Assembly: GCA_002328585.1 (NCBI GenBank)
Contig: DCUV01000014.1
Location: 1-64,000 of the forward strand
Length of the DNA stretch: 64,000 nt
Reading direction: 5' to 3'
Origin: Spirochaetia bacterium UBA2205
Lineage (GTDB): Bacteria > Spirochaetota > UBA4802 > UB4802
Shown: positions 41,291 to 48,673 of the stretch, one piece after another
How the letters are laid out: the number at the start of each line of letters is the position of its first letter
Position numbering within the stretch: the first letter of the stretch is position 1
Made by a program: the position numbers and the translations under genes
The notes under the pieces: model-generated
Seen by the model: the letters and a program-made list of their open reading frames with translations, nothing else
Told to the model about the DNA's origin: nothing
Database searches by the model: none

Positions 41291-41715
41291 TGAATATTGA
41301 ACCGGGAACTGTTCTATATTGGGAAAAATTTGCAAACCCCAATATCGGGAAAGAAATAAAAAATGTTTATATGATATATCTTGGTTGCGATGATTTAGCA
41401 AATTATACCATATTTACGTATTGCCACCGGTTTACTACGCAAGTACATCACTCTAACTTGATCATTGAATTTAAACAAGCAGAATACCATGAAATTTTTT
41501 CTGAAGACTGTTATCTTAATTTTTCTGAAAGAGTATATGAAATCCCATTAGAATATATACATAATCATAAGGAACAGATAAAATTATTGGGCAAATTGAA
41601 AAAGGATGATTTATATAAAATTCTTAAATGTGTCAATAAATCAAAATATTATAAACCAAAAACTAAAATAGCTGTACGGGATAGTTTTTCAAAAATAAAC
41701 ATTACTCTTAAATAA
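41290..41715 (+). CDS. Predicted toxin partner of the Panacea protein
   Basis: The 141-residue basic protein begins IEPGTVLYWEKFANPNIGKEIKNVYMIYLGC, a beta-rich opening of PemK/MazF-like or SH3-like appearance, and ends in a lysine-rich helix. I cannot assign a family with certainty. The one-base overlap with the Panacea gene, size and order support a toxin-antitoxin pair. Its target is unknown. Confidence 0.55.
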   Translation: MNIEPGTVLYWEKFANPNIGKEIKNVYMIYLGCDDLANYTIFTYCHRFTTQVHHSNLIIEFKQAEYHEIFSEDCYLNFSERVYEIPLEYIHNHKEQIKLLGKLKKDDLYKILKCVNKSKYYKPKTKIAVRDSFSKINITLK

Positions 41716-41845
41716 TAATTTTACTTTTTTAGTTCTATGACAAATGACAGTTATATCAAGTATTAAAAATTATAGCCACCCGTTATGAAAAAACAACGAT
41801 TAAAAGATATATAAAAACACACCTTGCATATTTTCCATTGAAACT

Positions 41846-42292
41846 TTATGGTACCTTTATAGCTAACTCTTCTGAATCAACATCAATTGAAATGCCGCTC
41901 ATAGCCTTTACAGGGCAGGCTAATTTACACAGTCCGCATGCAACACAGCGTTCAGGATAAAATTCCACCATCATTGTTTCACGGTTTATCACCAGCGCAT
42001 CGGTTCGGCATACTGCTGTACAGGCGCCGCAGTGTACGCATCTGTTCTCATCACGCTGAATCTTATCAGCTAAAATATCAACAACCACTTCTTCATCTAT
42101 CAGATAATTGATACAGGTATCTATATCTTCTCTTTCGCCGGAAAGTTGCAGTATAAGCCTGCCTTCCTGTTTGGGCAGTATTTTTGCCTCAAGCACATTA
42201 AATATTACATTAAAATCTTTAGCAATGCGATAGATAATGGGTTTATACATTATATTCTGGTTAAATATTAAAAGCACATTTCGTGATTCCAT
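41846..42292 (-). CDS. NIL-domain ferredoxin, homocysteine synthesis partner
   Basis: The 148-residue protein has an N-terminal NIL domain (about 1-75: IIYRIAKDFNVIFNVLEAKILPKQEGRLILQLSG) and two 4Fe-4S motifs, CVHCGACTAVCRTDAL and CVACGLCKLACPVKAM. In methanogens such a protein works with the HcyBio enzyme to make homocysteine from aspartate semialdehyde. I start it at the ATG at 42292; a longer frame to 42418 would overlap the upstream gene and begins without similarity. It is the last gene of the operon. Confidence 0.88.
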   Translation of the reverse strand: MESRNVLLIFNQNIMYKPIIYRIAKDFNVIFNVLEAKILPKQEGRLILQLSGEREDIDTCINYLIDEEVVVDILADKIQRDENRCVHCGACTAVCRTDALVINRETMMVEFYPERCVACGLCKLACPVKAMSGISIDVDSEELAIKVP

Positions 42293-42303
42293 GATAACCT
42301 CGT

Positions 42304-43050
42304 TTATGACGTTTGAGTAAGTTCTATACACCCCTTTATAGCCATTGTATCCCAGTATATCACCATGGCTCCCGTAACGCCAGATATTGTACAGGCATAC
42401 TCCAGCGCATGAACACAATCCTCTTCTTTTTGTACCCTGTTACAGGTTGCTGTTGCAACCGCATCAGCCAGTGACGCCGACGATGCAAGTATGGTTACAC
42501 AATCGGCTTTGCCAAAACTAAATGAGTGTCCAAAACGCCCTGATGATGAACAAATTCCTGATGGCGTGTCATGCGGTTGAATAACAATACCACAATCACC
42601 CAAAAATGCCTTCCTTCCCGCAAAAACCTTGATAACAGCAGGCTCCTGTACCTTTGCCCAGATATCGCCACCGTTTTCAATAATTATCTCCGGGCTATAG
42701 GTAGTCAGCTCTTCGCCAATCATCTGGGCGATAGTTCCGGCAACTGCTGCCATTGGACCAACGGAAGCCTTTGCTGTAGCACTATACATCCTCCGTACCA
42801 CCTCCGGAGCAGATGGATCAAATTCAAGAGGTGATAGCGCATGCAGAAAGTTATCATGTTTTGCAATGTAGTCTTTAATATCGTTGCGCAGCTGATGAAC
42901 TAATTGCAGGGTTCTATCGCCAAGATTGTTATGAGCACATATAAACAGGCTGGTGGTTTCAACACAAACTTCAAATGTTGTAAAGCGTGTATTTTGAATC
43001 AGTGCTCTGTATGCCAATGTGCTGTTCATACGTGTATGCTTATGGTGCAT
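42304..43050 (-). CDS. UPF0280 / ApbE-like protein
   Basis: The 248-residue protein matches UPF0280, which is related to the ApbE flavin transferase fold: VGPMAAVAGTIAQMIGEEL, IIENGGDIWAKV, GIVIQPHDTPSGICSSSGRFGHSFSFGKADCVTILA. In methanogens, genes of this family accompany the HcyBio and NIL-ferredoxin genes and support homocysteine synthesis. The exact role is unknown. It lies 11 bases from each neighbour in the operon. Confidence 0.85.
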   Translation of the reverse strand: MHHKHTRMNSTLAYRALIQNTRFTTFEVCVETTSLFICAHNNLGDRTLQLVHQLRNDIKDYIAKHDNFLHALSPLEFDPSAPEVVRRMYSATAKASVGPMAAVAGTIAQMIGEELTTYSPEIIIENGGDIWAKVQEPAVIKVFAGRKAFLGDCGIVIQPHDTPSGICSSSGRFGHSFSFGKADCVTILASSASLADAVATATCNRVQKEEDCVHALEYACTISGVTGAMVIYWDTMAIKGCIELTQTS

Positions 43051-43062
43051 TAACAGTTTAGT

Positions 43063-44253
43063 TTATTCATGATGTTTTTGGTACGGAACGGATGGCAGCA
43101 CTATCTGCGGCTCACCAACCGTAAATTGCCTCTGCACAATCCAGTCTTTTAAAGTGTCTGCAATTTTTTTTGCCATCGGGTAGCTTGAAAGCGGAGCAGT
43201 TGGAATACGCTTGCCGGCAATTTCAACAAATCCTGATTTTAGCTGGGCATAGCTTACCTGGGCAATGGATCTGCTGATGGCATTTGGATAGTCATAACCG
43301 TAATCAACCACCTGGCAGTAAATAGCATCATCTGAAACACCGGTAAAAAAAGCTAAATCTTCATTTAAAATTGGTATAGGTATGCCAATGCCAACCATGA
43401 GACTGCATCCGTAACCGGTAATGGATGCGCCCTTTATAAACTGTGTTGTCATGTGCTTCATATCCCCTGTGACAGCTATTGTACCGGCGCCTGATGTAAC
43501 CACGCCGTTTTCGCTTCGCGGTTCATTGGGGCTATGCTGGGTGCCACGCCAGGTTACTGCACCCATACTGCCAGCCAAAAATATCTTTGTGCCCACACCA
43601 ATGGTCCAGTAGTAGGGATCATTTAAAAGCGGGCTAAGCTGCCCGGCACTTGAATAGGTTGCATTCCCCATATTGGGGCGCAGTATGCCCATATAGGTGT
43701 AGATAGTCTTTTTGGATTGATTAACTGCGCAGTTATAGTTTTGATAGGCATTGCGCGGGTTGTATAAAAAAGCATCGCGCAAATCATTGATGGTTACCGT
43801 TGCTTCATATTCACGGAGTGGATAGCAGTCGGTTCCGTAACTTTTTGCTTTTAATTTTACCGGTTTGCCCGCTATTAAATCTTCAATGACATGCCCGCCG
43901 CCATATTTAAATCTGCCGGGATGAACCCTGTTTAAAGGGTCATCCTCCTGCACCTGCGTTGCTCCTATGTAGATATCAACGGCAGCAAGCCCTGCGTATG
44001 CTTCCACATCGTTAAGCCACACCTTTGATGCCTTTATCTTGGGACGGGTATGTCCAAAGTTAATAAATGCACCGCTGGAACACATTGTGCCAAACGTTCC
44101 GGTGGTAACAACATCAACCTTTTTAAATGCTGATTTATACCCCTGAGATTTTACAATGCTGGTCATTTCATCGGCGGTTACAACAACAGCCTCACCTTTT
44201 TTTATCTTATTGTTTATTTCCTCATAACTTTTTTTAATGACAATATCGCTCAT
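43063..44253 (-). CDS. Homocysteine biosynthesis protein (DUF39/HcyBio), L-aspartate-semialdehyde sulfurtransferase
   Basis: The 396-residue protein matches the HcyBio family: KSYEEINNKIKKGEAVVVTADEM, TTGTFGTMCSSGAFINFGH, and ASKVWLNDVEAYAGLAAVDIYIGATQ. The enzyme puts sulfide-derived sulfur on aspartate semialdehyde to form homocysteine, using the ferredoxin as reductant. Conserved cysteines occur in GTMCSSG, GTDCYPLREYEA and GYGCSLMVG. No CBS domains are attached, unlike in some archaeal forms. It is the first gene of a three-gene operon and points to methionine synthesis without MetA/MetB/MetY. Confidence 0.92.
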   Translation of the reverse strand: MSDIVIKKSYEEINNKIKKGEAVVVTADEMTSIVKSQGYKSAFKKVDVVTTGTFGTMCSSGAFINFGHTRPKIKASKVWLNDVEAYAGLAAVDIYIGATQVQEDDPLNRVHPGRFKYGGGHVIEDLIAGKPVKLKAKSYGTDCYPLREYEATVTINDLRDAFLYNPRNAYQNYNCAVNQSKKTIYTYMGILRPNMGNATYSSAGQLSPLLNDPYYWTIGVGTKIFLAGSMGAVTWRGTQHSPNEPRSENGVVTSGAGTIAVTGDMKHMTTQFIKGASITGYGCSLMVGIGIPIPILNEDLAFFTGVSDDAIYCQVVDYGYDYPNAISRSIAQVSYAQLKSGFVEIAGKRIPTAPLSSYPMAKKIADTLKDWIVQRQFTVGEPQIVLPSVPYQKHHE

Positions 44254-44549
44254 TGCATGGTTATCCTTTTTGTAATAGTAAGGTGAATGAACATTATGCT
44301 TTCAATACTGTAAGCATGCAAGTAAAAATTATTTTTAAATTTTTAAAGCAAAAATCCCATGGGGATGGCAAATGGCAATGAAGTCCCGAGTTGGTTACAA
44401 ATATTTTTGGAATTTTTATAAATTTTGTTAAAAAAACTTTACAAATAAGTTTAAAATAGCCATAATTGTATAAACAATATATTTGTTACATTGTACAGAT
44501 TATTATGTACCATGAAAATATATGGAATAAAAACAAAAAGGAAAATTCA
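44254..44549. other. Divergent intergenic region, HcyBio operon and TetR gene
   Basis: This 296-base AT-rich gap should hold promoters in both directions and possibly the TetR operator. I see no clear palindrome or riboswitch. AAAAAGGAAAA before 44550 is the ribosome site of the regulator. Confidence 0.4.
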
Positions 44550-45170
44550 ATGCCACGATTAAAACCCGAAGCTCGTGCTGAAAAAGAACAGTTACGCAAA
44601 ACACAGATTACCCAGGCTGCTTATGAGGTTATATCTGCTAAGGGGTATAATAATTTTACCCTGGATGATATTGCAAAAAATGCAGGACTTTCAAAGGGAG
44701 GGGTGCTGCACTATTTTAAATCTAAAGAAGATATACTGCTGTATCTTCTGGAGCAGATTTACATCATTATCAAGAAAAATATTAATAAACGCTCTTCAAA
44801 ATACCGCACCCCGGAACGCAGGCTAAGAGCAATTGTTATTGCTTTTATTGTAACTGCTAAACGTCATCCTGCATTTTATACAGTGCTGGTTGACTTCTGG
44901 GCGCAGATACCCATACATGAGCGGGTAAAATATATCAATACCCAGATATATAAGCAGCTTTGTGATGAGGTAATCAAGGTCATTGAGGATGGTATCGCAT
45001 CGGGTGTATTTAAACAGGTACATGCTGATAATACGGCTCATGCAATTGTGGCGATGGTTATGAATGTTGCCATACAGTGGACGTTTAATCATGAACTTTA
45101 CAATATCGATCATATGGCAAAGACATGTATAAAAATGATTATGGCTTATCTTGAAGAAAAAACTAAATAA
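44550..45170 (+). CDS. TetR-family transcriptional regulator
   Basis: The 206-residue protein has the TetR DNA-binding domain at the N terminus (about 15-62): ITQAAYEVISAKGYNNFTLDDIAKNAGLSKGGVLHYFKSKEDILLYLLEQ. The C-terminal part (63-206) is a ligand-binding helical domain of the TetR_C_6/AcrR type. The ligand is unknown. The ATG at 44550 fits the family; an earlier in-frame ATG at 44466 adds an unlikely stretch. It is divergent from the homocysteine operon, which it could control, and its end overlaps the convergent gene by 8 bases. Confidence 0.88.
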   Translation: MPRLKPEARAEKEQLRKTQITQAAYEVISAKGYNNFTLDDIAKNAGLSKGGVLHYFKSKEDILLYLLEQIYIIIKKNINKRSSKYRTPERRLRAIVIAFIVTAKRHPAFYTVLVDFWAQIPIHERVKYINTQIYKQLCDEVIKVIEDGIASGVFKQVHADNTAHAIVAMVMNVAIQWTFNHELYNIDHMAKTCIKMIMAYLEEKTK

Positions 45171-45816
45171 GGGGTATTATTATCCGGGCAACTGTCTTTG
45201 ATTTAAAATCGGTGTATAACGTAAAATTGGTGTATGGTATCCCAACGCTTTTTAATAGTACTACAACCATGGATAGCCCAAGCCCCATGCCTTCTGCTGC
45301 AGGGTCAGGATTTTCAAGATAAAAATCGGCTATGCTGTCATAGTTAGATGAGCGTTCAATTCTTTCACGCATGCGTTCCAGCTCTTTTTGAGGTACCGGT
45401 AAGTTGTTTATAACATCAATGATCAATCGTGTTGTTTGTGGCTTTAGATAAATTCGTGTTGATAACCTGTATTGTTTTGCCTTAATTCCATAGAGAAGCA
45501 ACGATTCTTCATTAAGTATATTTCTAACTTTGTCAACCACTTCCATAATATCATCGGGATCTTTTATCTCGCCTTCTTCTATAAGTATATATTTTGCATT
45601 GGCTTTAATTGCATTGGCAACTAACTCTTTTAAGGATGAGTAAACAGGAGTGTACAGGTCAGATTTATTGTGGCGTTCAAGTATCTTACTTAGGGCGTAC
45701 TGTATATTTTTTTCAGTTTCATCAAGAACAGAATAGCTGACAAAAACTATCTCCTGATTTCTGTTGATTGCTGATAATATTTCGTGTATTATGTCCTGTG
45801 ATGTTGCCTGTGCCAT
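45163..45816 (-). CDS. Solitary GHKL ATPase-like protein
   Basis: The 217-residue protein contains the GHKL ATP-binding fold without a DHp or sensor domain. The N-box is SSLKELVANAIKANAKYILIE, with alanine beside the expected asparagine, and the G2 box is AAEGMGLGLSMVVVLLKSVG near the C terminus. A clear DxGxG motif is missing. It might be an anti-sigma-type kinase or a chaperone-like ATPase. I think similar single-domain proteins occur in spirochaetes, but this is memory only. It is convergent with the TetR gene. Confidence 0.6.
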   Translation of the reverse strand: MAQATSQDIIHEILSAINRNQEIVFVSYSVLDETEKNIQYALSKILERHNKSDLYTPVYSSLKELVANAIKANAKYILIEEGEIKDPDDIMEVVDKVRNILNEESLLLYGIKAKQYRLSTRIYLKPQTTRLIIDVINNLPVPQKELERMRERIERSSNYDSIADFYLENPDPAAEGMGLGLSMVVVLLKSVGIPYTNFTLYTDFKSKTVARIIIPLI

Positions 45817-45959
45817 GATCGTGGTATAATTAACTTAGAATTTAGTTATACTATCGGTATAATGCTAATAATGCAACAATTTTTTAATTGCAACAAGATT
45901 GACATTTTTATATACTGTAATACACAATGCCACCTTATGACATACTGAAGAGGTACACT

Positions 45960-46823
45960 ATGTTTGATATACTTTTTCCATCCGCATCATCTATTGCTGT
46001 TATAACGCTATTGAGTTTGGCATGCGGCATATTGCTTTCACTGGCAAAAGTACTGCTCAAGGTTGAAAAAGACCCGCGTATTGATAAAATTGTTGAATCA
46101 CTTCCCGGTGCTAACTGCGGCGCATGTGGTTTTCCTGGATGCGTTGGTTATGCCACTCATATAGTTGAAAAGGGCGCAGCCATTAATCTTTGTCCTGTTG
46201 GTAGTTCCGATAGTGCACAAAAGATATCGCAGATTATGGGAATAGAAGCCGACGTAATGGCAAAACGAATCGCGCGTGTACACTGTCAGGGCGGTATTAA
46301 TGAAACAAAGATACGTTTTATGTATGATGGTCCTCATAGCTGTACGGCTGCTCAACTGGTTATGGGCGGTTTCAAGGTTTGTGAATTTGGATGTTTGGGA
46401 TTGGGTGATTGTGTCCGTGCATGCCCCTTTAATGCTATCCATTTAGACAAACGAGGGTTGCCATTGGTTGATGCAGAAAAATGTACTGGTTGCGGTAACT
46501 GCGTTGAAGCATGTCCGCGTAATATTATAAGCCTTTTAGATGAAAACATTGATGTTTATATGATGTGCCGCAACAAACAAAAAGCGCCGGTTATGAAGTT
46601 AGGATGCAGCGTTGGTTGCACAGCGTGCCGGCGTTGCGAAAAGGTCTGTCGTGAGGAAGTTTTTAAGGATAATCCCAATGTGGATACAGCAATTAAAGTA
46701 GTTGATTTTTTAGCTGTTATTGATTATGAATTGTGTATTAATTGCGGCAGGTGTGCCGAAGTTTGTCCGCAGAATGTTATAGATTTTAAAAAAGTTATGG
46801 TAATCAAGCGTGAAACCAATTGA
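45960..46823 (+). CDS. RnfB-like polyferredoxin
   Basis: The 287-residue protein has an N-terminal membrane helix (about 8-30), then the RnfB Fe-S domain with GANCGACGFPGCVGYATHIV...NLCPVG, and several 4Fe-4S ferredoxin motifs: CLGLGDCVRACPFNAI, CTGCGNCVEACPRN, CSVGCTACRRCEKVC and CINCGRCAEVCPQNVI. RnfB passes electrons into the Rnf ion-pumping complex. No rnfCDGEA genes are here; instead it overlaps fliG by 14 bases. I start at the ATG at 45960, after GAAGAGG. Confidence 0.88.
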   Translation: MFDILFPSASSIAVITLLSLACGILLSLAKVLLKVEKDPRIDKIVESLPGANCGACGFPGCVGYATHIVEKGAAINLCPVGSSDSAQKISQIMGIEADVMAKRIARVHCQGGINETKIRFMYDGPHSCTAAQLVMGGFKVCEFGCLGLGDCVRACPFNAIHLDKRGLPLVDAEKCTGCGNCVEACPRNIISLLDENIDVYMMCRNKQKAPVMKLGCSVGCTACRRCEKVCREEVFKDNPNVDTAIKVVDFLAVIDYELCINCGRCAEVCPQNVIDFKKVMVIKRETN

Positions 46824-47826
46824 CCAGATGTCTGGTGCAGAAAGGGCGGCGGCACTTCTGGTAGCGTTAGGACCAGAAGTTGCTTCTGAGATAATGAAGT
46901 TTCTTGATGAAGAAAGTATTCAACAATTAGCTTCGGAGATTGCTAAAATTGATGTTCTGTCACCGCAGGAAAAAGAAGATCTGATAGGACAGTTTTTGCT
47001 TGAGCTTAAAAAAACTCGTGGCATAACGTTTGGTGGCCAAAACGTAGCAAAAGAAATATTATATGCAGCGTTTGGACAGGATAAAGCTCAGGACATCTTA
47101 AAACGATTAACCCATAAGGATCTGGAAAAGGGCTTTGGATTTTTAAGTGATATTGACCCGGAGTTAATTGTAACATTTTTGCATAATGAACATCCGCAGA
47201 CGATTGCTGTTACGTTGGCATACCTACCGGCTGTAAAAGCTGCCGAGGTGATAAAACTTTTATCAACCGATATTGCCAAAGAGGTAACATTGCGCATGGC
47301 AAAGATGGAACGCACCTCACCTGATGCGGTGCTTGAGATATCGCGTGTGCTGCGCAAAAAATACGATGAGTATCGATATCAGGGGCAATCCAGTTCAAAG
47401 GCAGGTGGTCTTAATGCGCTCATTGATATAATGTCTCATTTAAGTGGCGATCAGGAAAAACAGCTTATTGATTATTTTGAAACCGCCATGCCGCAAATTG
47501 CTGATGAGATACGAGCACGCATCTTTACATTTGAAAATGCAATTACCCTTACCAATACTGAGATGCGCATCCTTATTGATGAAATCAACAATGACTATAT
47601 GATTGCCAGAGCATTGAAGGGCGCTGGTGATGAAATCAGATTTAAGTTTTTCCGCAACATGAGTAAAAACCGTGCAACTGATATCATGAATGAGATGGAA
47701 GCCATGGGACCTGTGCGCTTATCCGAGATTCAGGATGCTCGCGACAATATTATAAGAATAATGCGCATACTGCATGACAATGGTGTTATAAGCCTCAGAA
47801 AAGAAAAAGAGAAGTATATTGAATAA
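46810..47826 (+). CDS. fliG: Flagellar motor switch protein FliG
   Basis: FliG is the torque-generating rotor protein of the flagellar C-ring. The 338-residue product has the full three-domain length: MSGAERAAALLVALGPEVASEIMKFLDEE at the N terminus, the middle-domain EHPQ motif in HNEHPQTIAVTLAYLP, and the C-terminal torque helix DDEI-like NDYMIARALKGAGDEIRFKFFRNMSKNRA. The start is GTG at 46810, inside the rnfB-like gene. It implies a flagellated organism, though no other flagellar gene is here; spirochaetes often carry more than one fliG. Confidence 0.95.
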   Translation: MKPIDQMSGAERAAALLVALGPEVASEIMKFLDEESIQQLASEIAKIDVLSPQEKEDLIGQFLLELKKTRGITFGGQNVAKEILYAAFGQDKAQDILKRLTHKDLEKGFGFLSDIDPELIVTFLHNEHPQTIAVTLAYLPAVKAAEVIKLLSTDIAKEVTLRMAKMERTSPDAVLEISRVLRKKYDEYRYQGQSSSKAGGLNALIDIMSHLSGDQEKQLIDYFETAMPQIADEIRARIFTFENAITLTNTEMRILIDEINNDYMIARALKGAGDEIRFKFFRNMSKNRATDIMNEMEAMGPVRLSEIQDARDNIIRIMRILHDNGVISLRKEKEKYIE

Positions 47827-48652
47827 AAAAGAAATCCTTTCATGGCTGCAGCAGTATGGGCTTGCTCCTAACAAGATGTATGGGCAGCATTTTTTGTTTC
47901 ATGAAAAATATATTGAGGCGATAGTTACTGCAATCAGTCCTTGCAGTGCTGATGTGGTACTTGAAATTGGTCCAGGGCTGGGAGTGCTTACGCAACGATT
48001 GAGTGAACATGCAAAGAAGGTCATTGCAGTGGAGATTGATGCTGGATTTGTTGAGGTTTTACAATCAAGGTTTGCTAACAATTCCAGAGTAACTATCGTA
48101 CATAATGATTTTTTAAAAACAAATCCTTGCCATGAATGTACTGTGCTCACCGGTAACCTTCCTTATAATATTTCTTCACAGATTATTTTTGCAGCAGCAC
48201 ATAACTATACAGCAACCCATTGTTTTTTTTTGTTGCAAAAAGAGATGGCGCAGCGTCTTATAGCAAAACCAAAAAGTGCCATGTATTCAGCATTTACCGT
48301 GGGAATTGGATTATATTTTACTGTTCAAACATTATTTGATATACCGCCACAAGCCTTTTACCCAGCGCCTAAAGTGTATTCAACATTTGTAAAGCTTACC
48401 CGAAAAAATACTGTAATGCTTCATACTGATGAAAAAGCGGTGTTTGAGCAGCTTGTAGCAACTGCGTTCTGGGCACGCCGAAAGATGCTGAAAACAGCGT
48501 TGAAACGTTCGCCCTATACAACCTACAGTACGGCTTTTATTGCACAGGCTTTTGGCCAATTGGGTTTTGATGAAAAGGTGCGGGGCGAAGAGCTTACCCT
48601 TGATGAGTTTGTTGCGCTGGCAAAGTACTGTACGCATTATAGCAATAAATAA
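47819..48652 (+). CDS. rsmA: 16S rRNA (adenine(1518)-N6/adenine(1519)-N6)-dimethyltransferase
   Basis: RsmA (KsgA) dimethylates two adjacent adenosines near the 3' end of 16S rRNA. The 277-residue protein shows the opening YGQHFLFHEKYIEAIV, SAM motif VVLEIGPGLGVLTQRL, the acidic VIAVEIDAGF, and the catalytic NLPY in LTGNLPYNISSQI. The start is a TTG overlapping the fliG stop by 8 bases. It contains two dispersed-motif copies (47918 and 48089). Confidence 0.94.
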   Translation: MNKKEILSWLQQYGLAPNKMYGQHFLFHEKYIEAIVTAISPCSADVVLEIGPGLGVLTQRLSEHAKKVIAVEIDAGFVEVLQSRFANNSRVTIVHNDFLKTNPCHECTVLTGNLPYNISSQIIFAAAHNYTATHCFFLLQKEMAQRLIAKPKSAMYSAFTVGIGLYFTVQTLFDIPPQAFYPAPKVYSTFVKLTRKNTVMLHTDEKAVFEQLVATAFWARRKMLKTALKRSPYTTYSTAFIAQAFGQLGFDEKVRGEELTLDEFVALAKYCTHYSNK

Positions 48653-48673
48653 CAAGCAATAAGAAAATGAGAT

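Noticed and set aside
42293..42418. N-terminal extension of the NIL-ferredoxin
   Set aside because: It overlaps the UPF0280 gene in another frame and has no similarity to the NIL domain; the ATG at 42292 fits.
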